Positions 6,727-12,251 of a DNA stretch of 13,404 nucleotides are shown in pieces. Location: NCBI GenBank assembly GCA_011371465.1, contig DRQL01000317.1, positions 1 to 13,404 on the forward strand, in the 5' to 3' direction. The stretch is from Gammaproteobacteria bacterium (GTDB lineage Bacteria > Pseudomonadota > Gammaproteobacteria > DSM-19610). The translations under genes were made by a program, and so were the position numbers. Numbering within the stretch: the stretch's first letter is position 1; the number at the start of each line of letters is the position of its first letter. The notes beneath the pieces are model-generated. The model made no database searches. It saw only the letters and a program-made list of their open reading frames with translations, and had not been told where the DNA came from.

Positions 6727-7679
6727 ACGGGTCTTGCCGGTCAGAAATGTTCGATACCGGCGCCGTTGCCGATGCTGTCCGTTATGCCTGTATCACCGAA
6801 CTGAGTGCGCTCAAGCCGGGCAGCGTCAGTGTGCACTCGGATGGGCATGGCATGGTGGTTGACGATTTTGTGCGTAGCGCCAATGCTATCGCGCCGGCGC
6901 TGGTGGGGGCAGGCCTGTCGGTGGGTGAACGTATTCTCGCTGCTATCGAGGCGACCCGGCTGGTGGTGGACTGTAATACCAACCTGGGAATTGTGTTGTT
7001 GTGCGCGCCGCTGGCGCATGCCGCCCTGAACATCAGGCCGGGACAGTCCTTACGCGCAGCTCTGGGCGAAACGTTGCGGACACTGGATAAAAATGATACG
7101 CATCTGGCCTACGCAGCGATACTCATGGCGGAGCCGGCCGGGCTGGGAGAGGTCGCGCAACACGATGTGCGTAACAACAAACCGGATGTCGGCCTGCTAC
7201 AGGTTATGCGCACGGCGCAAAGACACGATCGAATTGCACGGCAGTATGTCAATAACTACGCAGACGTCTTTGATGTCGCCGTTCCCCGCTTGTACGACGG
7301 CATGGAACGCTGGGGCGACGAGGTATGGGCCACAGCATCTGCCTATGTCGGTCTTCTTGCAAGGTTTCCCGATACGCACATTGAACGCAAGTATGGCCTG
7401 CAACTGGCGCAGGATATCAGTGCCCGGGCGAAACACCTGGATGACATGTTGCTTGATAAACAGGCGACACCACATACCCTGTTTGCACCGCTGGCGCGTT
7501 TTGATGCCGAGCTGAAGGGGAAAGGAATAAACCCGGGTACCAGTGCAGATCTCACGGTTGCGGCCCTGACGGTTAAACGGCTGCAGGCATATTTAAAGGA
7601 TAGCGGGCAAATGCCCTTTTTCGGAAGGGGGACCGGCCCAGGTTGCGTTTCCTCTCCCGTTTCTTCAACAGCAAACTGA
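6723..7679 (+). CDS. CitG-family (triphosphoribosyl-dephospho-CoA synthase-like) protein of the H4MPT cluster (Orf7-type)
   Basis: 318 residues. The CitG fold is indicated by ALKPGSVSVHSDGHGMVVDD (29-48), VDCNTNLGIVLLCAPLAHAA (82-101), DVGLLQVM (155-162) and INPGTSADLTVAALTV (269-284). CitG enzymes transfer a phosphorylated ribosyl group from ATP, releasing adenine. No citrate or malonate lyase genes are in the window, so the textbook CoA reaction is unlikely. The gene is a constant neighbour of mch and fae in H4MPT-using bacteria, and H4MPT contains an alpha-linked ribose whose transferase is not established, so I suspect a ribosyl-transfer role (inference). The start overlaps the previous stop (ATGA). 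The last 25 or so residues are not family-like and contain a hairpin plus T-run in the DNA. Confidence 0.8.
   Translation: MNGSCRSEMFDTGAVADAVRYACITELSALKPGSVSVHSDGHGMVVDDFVRSANAIAPALVGAGLSVGERILAAIEATRLVVDCNTNLGIVLLCAPLAHAALNIRPGQSLRAALGETLRTLDKNDTHLAYAAILMAEPAGLGEVAQHDVRNNKPDVGLLQVMRTAQRHDRIARQYVNNYADVFDVAVPRLYDGMERWGDEVWATASAYVGLLARFPDTHIERKYGLQLAQDISARAKHLDDMLLDKQATPHTLFAPLARFDAELKGKGINPGTSADLTVAALTVKRLQAYLKDSGQMPFFGRGTGPGCVSSPVSSTAN
7605..7621 (+). terminator. Small hairpin with T-run inside the 3' end of the CitG-like gene
   Basis: GGGCA and TGCCC pair around AA (or GGGC/GCCC around AAAT), followed at once by five T. The stem is only 4-5 bp, so it would be a weak terminator or pause/processing site within the non-conserved C-terminal codons, about 75 bp before fae. 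It could uncouple fae mRNA levels from the upstream genes. Confidence 0.25.
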
Positions 7680-7681
7680 GT

Positions 7682-7687
7682 AAGGAG
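7682..7687 (+). promoter_or_regulatory. Strong ribosome binding site of fae
   Basis: AAGGAG lies 8 nt upstream of the ATG. It is the only near-perfect Shine-Dalgarno in the window, fitting the high abundance of Fae in organisms that use this pathway. Confidence 0.8.
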
Positions 7688-7695
7688 AAGTACAA

Positions 7696-8208
7696 ATGGC
7701 GAAAATCGACAAAGTACTGGTAGGCGAGGCTCTGGCAGGTGACGGTAATGAAGTGGCGCATATCGACCTCATTATCGGTACGCGCGGCAGTGCCGCTGAA
7801 GATGCATTTTGCCAGACCCTGACCAACCAGAAAGAAGGCGTCAACGGGTTGCTGGCAGTAGTTGCGCCGAACCTTATGGTCAAACCGGCAACCGTCATGT
7901 TCAACAAGGTCACCATCAAGGGCGCCAAACAGGCGGTTCAGATGTTCGGTCCCGCACAGCGCGGTGTCGCGATGGCGGTGGCAGACTGTGTCGAGGACGG
8001 CACTATCCCTGCTGACGAAGCCGACGATCTTTACATCTGCGTGGGTGTGTTCATTCACTGGGAAGCGGAGGATGACAACAAGATCCAGGACTTCAACTAC
8101 GAAGCAACCAAACTGTCTATCCAGCGCGCTGTCAACGGTGAGCCGACCGCAGCACAGGTTGTAGCCAGCAAGGGTTCCAGCGAACATCCGTTCGCTGCAC
8201 ACGCCTGA
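7696..8208 (+). CDS. fae: Formaldehyde-activating enzyme (5,6,7,8-tetrahydromethanopterin hydro-lyase, Fae)
   Basis: 170 residues, exactly family length. Fae accelerates condensation of formaldehyde with H4MPT to methylene-H4MPT in the cytoplasm. The sequence is highly characteristic: LVGEALAGDGNEVAHIDLII (8-27) with His22 as the known general-acid residue, RGSAAEDAFCQTLTNQKEG (30-48), TVMFNKVTIKGAKQAVQMFG (66-85), then AQRGVAMAVADCVEDGTIP (87-105) and FIHWEAEDDNKIQDFNYEAT (118-137). It is the last gene of the rightward operon, has its own strong ribosome binding site, and is followed by an intrinsic-terminator-like hairpin. The gene supplies substrate for mtdB, four genes upstream. Confidence 0.97.
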   Translation: MAKIDKVLVGEALAGDGNEVAHIDLIIGTRGSAAEDAFCQTLTNQKEGVNGLLAVVAPNLMVKPATVMFNKVTIKGAKQAVQMFGPAQRGVAMAVADCVEDGTIPADEADDLYICVGVFIHWEAEDDNKIQDFNYEATKLSIQRAVNGEPTAAQVVASKGSSEHPFAAHA

Positions 8209-8214
8209 GCGACA

Positions 8215-8252
8215 GGTTATTGCCCCGGTAAACAGGGGCAATAACCGGTTTT
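8215..8252 (+). terminator. Hairpin terminator after fae
   Basis: GGTTATTGCCCC (8215-8226) and GGGGCAATAACC (8235-8246) form a perfect 12-bp stem with an 8-nt loop, beginning 6 nt after the fae stop. The trailing sequence is GGTTTTCC, with only four T, so termination may be partial. It could equally stabilise the fae 3' end and permit some readthrough into the PTPS gene, which starts 28 nt later. Confidence 0.75.
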
Positions 8253-8280
8253 CCTTCCCGGGTTTAATGAGGTATGTGTC

Positions 8281-9510
8281 ATGCAATGTCTGGAATGCAA
8301 GAGCGAGCTACAAAAGCTGGATAACGAACACCTCCTGTCCTGTTGTGGCCTGACCCTGCATGAATATGCATTGCGCCACCATTTGCCACTGGATCTTGTG
8401 CTTTCGGCCGACCAGGTAAATGTGCCGGACCGGATCGAGGATTATCCGCCCGCCATACCCTGTCCCGGGGAAACAGCGCGCGGCCTGCTGCAGGGGATTC
8501 GCCTGGCCGGCCTGTTAAGGCCGGAAGGCGATTATCTGGTGATACCAGGCGATATTCGCCGTCTTGACCTGTTGCTCTGGAACCAGAGATACCTGAGTGA
8601 CTTTGGTTTCTGTTTCCGGCAGGAATACCGCTTTGATACGTCAACCAACCGGGTTATTGCCGACAACCGATTGAAGGCGAGACGCCGAAACTTTTCCCGG
8701 ACAGGCGGACACGAACTGTCGCTGGTAACGCCACCGGATTTTCTGATGGTATTGGCAAGCTGTGTTGCGCAGGTGGGCGAACTGCACGCCGGTTACCTGT
8801 TTATACCCGTTCCTGATCGTAACGATGCACAGGAAATTACACAATGCCTGAAACGCCACTGGAATATCAATATGGTGGTGCTGGATACCGCACAGCCGTC
8901 TGGCGGTGTGATGCTGCGCAGTTACAGGCGCCGCGACAGCGACAATCTGTTCAAAATACTGAGTGAGCTTCTGCAAACGATGCCGGGTGTATGGGAGCGC
9001 TTTCACGCTACGACACCTGAGGTAACGGTGGTCAAGGAACTGGTGTTTGATTCTGCGCACTTTATTACCGATCACCCGGCCAAGTGTTCCAATCTGCATG
9101 GAGGACGTTACACCTTGCAGGTCAAGGTGGCCGGGCGTATCGATCCTGCCAGCGCTTGCGTGATTGATTACGGCTATCTGAAACGTGTTGTAAATCAGCG
9201 TGTTGTGGAGCGCTTTGATCATCACAATCTGAATTATGTAGCCAGCGAACTGGCCTGGCGCTCCAGCACTGAAATGCTGTGTGTGTATATCTGGGAACAG
9301 CTTATCGATTACCTGCCCGGTCTGGTTGAATTGCAGCTGTATGAAACCGGGCAGTCCTGGTGCCATTACAGCGGTCCGGACCTGGACAGCTTCCAGGTAG
9401 CGGGCAGCAGTTCAGTGCTGCATCACTTCAATGAGGCGGGTCAACGCGATGCCCGGCTTTGTGCGCAGATTGCCGGCGACCGGGGAGCGAAACTCAGTGT
9501 GGTTGCCTAG
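8281..9510 (+). CDS. PTPS-domain protein (6-pyruvoyltetrahydropterin synthase/QueD family) with zinc-finger and LAGLIDADG-like N-terminal region
   Basis: 409 residues, against about 120-150 for a stand-alone PTPS. The C-terminal third is a PTPS domain: ELVFDSAHFI (253-262, His260 a zinc ligand), KCSNLHGGRY (268-277, Cys269 catalytic by position, His273 a ligand), CVIDYGYLK (293-301), FDHHNLN (312-318, Asp-His of the catalytic relay) and LYETG (353-357). The canonical HGH is HGG, so the third zinc ligand is missing. Residues 1-35 resemble Ros/MucR or HNH-type fingers: CLEC, HLLSCCGLT, then EYALRHHLP. Residues 75-83 read LAGLLRPEG and 158-166 LASCVAQVG; each is followed by a strand/helix pattern like LAGLIDADG repeats. 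These lack the standard acidic residues, except Glu82. Likely role: pterin supply for H4MPT. GAGG at 8269-8272 supports the start. Confidence 0.72.
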   Translation: MQCLECKSELQKLDNEHLLSCCGLTLHEYALRHHLPLDLVLSADQVNVPDRIEDYPPAIPCPGETARGLLQGIRLAGLLRPEGDYLVIPGDIRRLDLLLWNQRYLSDFGFCFRQEYRFDTSTNRVIADNRLKARRRNFSRTGGHELSLVTPPDFLMVLASCVAQVGELHAGYLFIPVPDRNDAQEITQCLKRHWNINMVVLDTAQPSGGVMLRSYRRRDSDNLFKILSELLQTMPGVWERFHATTPEVTVVKELVFDSAHFITDHPAKCSNLHGGRYTLQVKVAGRIDPASACVIDYGYLKRVVNQRVVERFDHHNLNYVASELAWRSSTEMLCVYIWEQLIDYLPGLVELQLYETGQSWCHYSGPDLDSFQVAGSSSVLHHFNEAGQRDARLCAQIAGDRGAKLSVVA

Positions 9511-10202
9511 CGAAAATCCGCAAGCCCGGGCGCAGTCAGTCGGCCATCGTGCAGTGCGCTGGCGAGCAGCACGCCCGCACACCCCGCAAGCTGCACGTCA
9601 TTCAGGTCGTCCCGGTTGCGTACGCCGCCTGCTGCGTAGAGCGCTGTTGCGGGCGCAGCATTATGCAATTTCCGGAGCCGGTTCAGGTCGGGCCCCCGGT
9701 TTTGTCCGACACGGTCCAGGGTCATGGCGATAACCCGTCGCGGCCACAGTGCCGGCGTGTCAGGCAGTGTGGCCGGGCCGAGCAGGAACCGGCCGCGGAA
9801 GTCCAGCGAAAGGACGCCGGTTTCGTGAACAACGGCCTCCTCCAGGACGCTGACATCGGTCAGGGTTTCACTGCCCAGCACGAGTGTGGCAGCAACCAGT
9901 TGCTGCAGGGACCGGAACTGATCGACATTGCGAATACCGGCGTCTATCCACAACTGCACAGCCGGGAATGCCTGGTGCAATTGCCGCAATACGGCGGACT
10001 GGACCGGGCGGCCCTGGATCGCATCGAGATCGGCGATATAGACATCGGTAAAGGCATACAGGTCAAGCAGCCCTGCCATCACATCGAGCGGTTTGCTGGA
10101 ATGGCAAAGAATGCTTTGCAGCGGCTGGTAGGTTTCACGAAGTCCGCCCCTGGCGTGAACGGCATGACCACGGGCGATATCGATAACGGGTATCAGATTC
10201 AC
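9507..10202 (-). CDS. HisA/HisF-like TIM-barrel protein of H4MPT clusters
   Basis: 231 residues with a GTG start at 10202, supported because NLIPVIDIARG (2-12) is the HisA-type beginning. Phosphate-binding segments are kept: IDAGIR (86-91), AAGGVRNRDDL (190-200) and AGVLLASALHDGRL (209-222). Of the HisA catalytic acids, Asp7 and Asp134 (LSLDFRGR) are present. The third, in the TxxxxDGT loop, appears replaced: TLDRVGQNRGPD (161-172) has Val165 where Asp is expected. It is therefore probably not the histidine-pathway isomerase. HisA/HisF-related proteins of unknown role are known from methanogens and H4MPT-using bacteria (family knowledge). It converges on the PTPS gene, sharing a CTAG for both stops, and diverges from the MfnD-like gene by 11 bp, so it probably serves cofactor synthesis. 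Confidence 0.75.
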   Translation of the reverse strand: MNLIPVIDIARGHAVHARGGLRETYQPLQSILCHSSKPLDVMAGLLDLYAFTDVYIADLDAIQGRPVQSAVLRQLHQAFPAVQLWIDAGIRNVDQFRSLQQLVAATLVLGSETLTDVSVLEEAVVHETGVLSLDFRGRFLLGPATLPDTPALWPRRVIAMTLDRVGQNRGPDLNRLRKLHNAAPATALYAAGGVRNRDDLNDVQLAGCAGVLLASALHDGRLTAPGLADFR

Positions 10203-10213
10203 GGTAAATACCG
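10202..10213. promoter_or_regulatory. 11-bp divergent start region with CGGTA-AA-TACCG dyad
   Basis: The GTG of the leftward HisA-like gene ends at 10202 and the ATG of the rightward gene begins at 10214. Between and touching them is a 5+5 inverted repeat, CGGTA-AA-TACCG. No Shine-Dalgarno is visible for either gene. There is no space for a conventional promoter, so promoter elements must lie inside the coding sequences, or the transcripts are leaderless. Confidence 0.35.
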
Positions 10214-11221
10214 ATGCGCATCTTTGTAGTCGAGTATATCACCGGTGGCGGCCTGATTGGTGGACCGATGTCGTCCAGGTTTCTGGCTGAGGCAGAAACC
10301 ATGCTGGGCGCACTGCTGGACGATTTATCGGTTTTGCCGGACGTTCATCTGCTGGTCAGCCGTGATCCACGCCTGCCGCCGCTGGATTGCAGCTGCGACG
10401 TTTTTACGCCGGCAGTGACCGACGATATCTGGCAGGCCTGGGCGCATTGCATCAACCGGTGTGATGCTGTGTGGGCGATAATGCCCGAATCGGATGGTCT
10501 CCTGCAACGCATCAGTCGTATGACGCTGGCACAGGGACGCCGACTGATAGGCAGTCATCCGGCCGGCGTTGCAATTGCCGCCAGCAAGTCGCTGACCGCA
10601 AAATATTTACAGCGTATGAACATTGATACCGTTCCGACCTTTGACGTCGCCGCGAAGATTCCTTTCCGTGATTCGCGCTGGGTGCTCAAACCCGATGATG
10701 GTGCAGGTGGCGAGGGCGCCCGTGCTTTTGCAAGCTATAGCACCATGCGCCGCGCGTTGCAGGATCGCGATCGCTACACCGGCTATGTTGCACAACCATA
10801 CGTGCAAGGCATCGCCGCCAGTCTGTCGATGCTGTGTTGCGACGGTACCGCAACCCTGCTGAGCGCCAACCTGCAGCAGGTGCACGAATCCGGTGAGGGC
10901 TTTGAACTGGAAGGTGTGCTCGTCAATGGTATTCCCAATGCGCATGCGCATTATTCATGGCTGGCACGTTCGGTTGCACGAGCGATTCCCGGTCTGTGGG
11001 GGTATGTCGGGGTTGACCTGGTACTGACCGCCGGCGGTCCGCTGATCCTTGAGGTGAATCCGCGCCTTACTGTTTCCTATGCCGGTTTGCACAGCGCTCT
11101 GGCCGTTAACCCGGCCAGGCTGATACTGCGCATGTTGCGGAAGGGCTTCGTACTGCCGCCCTGTACACCGGTATCCTGCTGGAGTTCCAGGGTTGCCCTG
11201 GATGTGTCTCGTGTCGCCTGA
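10214..11221 (+). CDS. ATP-grasp ligase, MfnD-like (tyramine/tyrosine-glutamate ligase type)
   Basis: 335 residues. It begins MRIFVVEYITGGGLIGGPMS, a 'f.fEy..gGG' opening shared with archaeal MfnD (tyramine-glutamate ligase of methanofuran synthesis) and its bacterial relatives, as I remember them. ATP-grasp motifs: SKSLTAKYLQRMNIDTVPTF (124-143), RWVLKPDDGAGGEGAR (155-170) as the nucleotide loop, GYVAQPYVQGIAASLSML (190-207), LWGYVGVDLVLT (261-272) and LILEVNPRLTVSYAGL (277-292) with the metal-binding Glu and Asn. It probably joins glutamate to the aromatic amine or amino acid of methylofuran. Placement beside an MfnF-like gene supports this, but substrate specificity cannot be read from the sequence. 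It overlaps the next gene by 20 nt. Confidence 0.7.
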   Translation: MRIFVVEYITGGGLIGGPMSSRFLAEAETMLGALLDDLSVLPDVHLLVSRDPRLPPLDCSCDVFTPAVTDDIWQAWAHCINRCDAVWAIMPESDGLLQRISRMTLAQGRRLIGSHPAGVAIAASKSLTAKYLQRMNIDTVPTFDVAAKIPFRDSRWVLKPDDGAGGEGARAFASYSTMRRALQDRDRYTGYVAQPYVQGIAASLSMLCCDGTATLLSANLQQVHESGEGFELEGVLVNGIPNAHAHYSWLARSVARAIPGLWGYVGVDLVLTAGGPLILEVNPRLTVSYAGLHSALAVNPARLILRMLRKGFVLPPCTPVSCWSSRVALDVSRVA

Positions 11222-12251
11222 CGATATTATCGGCTGGGATCTCGGTGGTGCGCATCTCAAGGCGGCACACCTGGATGCGCAAGGTTATGTGCTGGCGGCG
11301 GTCCAGCTGCCCTGTCCGCTATGGCAGGGTATTTATTTTCTGCAACGCAGTGTGGATGAAGTGCTCAATCGCTGGGGGGCGAATCCGGGGCGGCACGCAG
11401 TCACCATGACCGGCGAACTGGTGGACCTGTTCAGTTCACGCTCGGAAGGGGTGCATGCCCTGGTTCGTGTGATGGAAGACCGCCTGTGGCCGGCGCCCGT
11501 CGACCTGTTTGCCGGTACACGCGGTTTCCTGCCGGCAACGGCCAGCCGTAACGCCGCGGAGTCGATTGCTTCCAGCAACTGGCTGGCGAGCGCGTCGTTT
11601 GTGTCACGCCACCTGCCGCAGGCCCTGCTGGTCGACATCGGCAGTACGACTACCGATATTGTAGCCGTCGGCGGTGGCAGTGTGCTGGCGCAAGGTATGA
11701 ACGATCACGCGCGCATGCGCTGTGGTGAACTGGTGTACAGCGGGGTGGTACGTACCCCCGTGATGGTCATGGCGCAACGTGTACCGTTCAACGGCGTATG
11801 GGTGCCGCTGATGGCGGAACACTTTGCCGTAAGCGCCGATGTCTACCGCCTGACCGGTGAGTTACCCGCGCACGCGGACCAGCACCCTGCCGCGGATAAC
11901 GGGCCCAAGACCCGTAAGGGAAGCGCACGTCGGCTGGCGCGTATGCTGGGCCTGGACCTGGAAGCAGCCACACTGGCGGACTGGTGCCGGCTGGCGCGGT
12001 ATCTTTCCGATCAGCAGATGCAGGCCCTGCTGGCCAATATTGATCTCGTCCTGTCGCACCATGACCTGGACGCTGATGCACCACTGGTGGGTGCCGGGGT
12101 TGGCCGCTTTTTGGTCAGACGCCTGGCGCAGTGCTGCGGCCGCCCGTATATTGATCTGCTGTCTTTGTTGAAAGCCGAACGTCTGGCAACGGGTGACCCG
12201 GTAGACTGTGCACCGGCGGTTGCAGTCGCCTGGTTGGCGAGGTGTGCCTGA
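11202..12251 (+). CDS. H4MPT-linked C1 transfer pathway protein (hydantoinase/ASKHA-like; MfnF-like)
   Basis: 349 residues from the ATG at 11202; GTG at 11211 and TTG at 11193 are alternatives. The fold is actin-like (ASKHA): phosphate loop 1 IIGWDLGGAHLKAA (9-22) and loop 2 LLVDIGSTTTDIVAV (142-156). It belongs to the family described as a probable H4MPT-linked C1 transfer pathway protein, found wherever H4MPT is the C1 carrier. The archaeal member MfnF is reported to couple the aminomethylfuran diphosphate to gamma-glutamyltyramine in methanofuran synthesis (from memory). The same step toward methylofuran is the best guess here. It overlaps the MfnD-like gene by 20 nt and pabB by 1 nt (TGATG), so the three are one transcription unit. 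Confidence 0.8.
   Translation: MCLVSPDDIIGWDLGGAHLKAAHLDAQGYVLAAVQLPCPLWQGIYFLQRSVDEVLNRWGANPGRHAVTMTGELVDLFSSRSEGVHALVRVMEDRLWPAPVDLFAGTRGFLPATASRNAAESIASSNWLASASFVSRHLPQALLVDIGSTTTDIVAVGGGSVLAQGMNDHARMRCGELVYSGVVRTPVMVMAQRVPFNGVWVPLMAEHFAVSADVYRLTGELPAHADQHPAADNGPKTRKGSARRLARMLGLDLEAATLADWCRLARYLSDQQMQALLANIDLVLSHHDLDADAPLVGAGVGRFLVRRLAQCCGRPYIDLLSLLKAERLATGDPVDCAPAVAVAWLARCA

Noticed and set aside
6723..7679. CitG-like gene as part of a citrate or malonate lyase system
   Set aside because: No lyase subunit, CitX or acyl-carrier gene lies nearby, and the surrounding order matches H4MPT islands.
7573..8286. 237-codon minus-strand frame covering fae
   Set aside because: fae is intact with its ribosome binding site and active-site His; the opposite frame runs through the terminator and has no family features.
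8641..9366. 241-codon minus-strand frame inside the PTPS gene
   Set aside because: It lies opposite the PTPS catalytic motifs and shows no domain of its own.
9507..10202. Assignment of the HisA-like gene to histidine biosynthesis
   Set aside because: The DGT-loop Asp is missing, no other his gene is present, and all neighbours are C1-cofactor genes.
9459..10229. 256-codon plus-strand frame opposite the HisA-like gene
   Set aside because: The minus strand gives a clear TIM-barrel protein with phosphate-binding loops; the plus frame is unlike any family.
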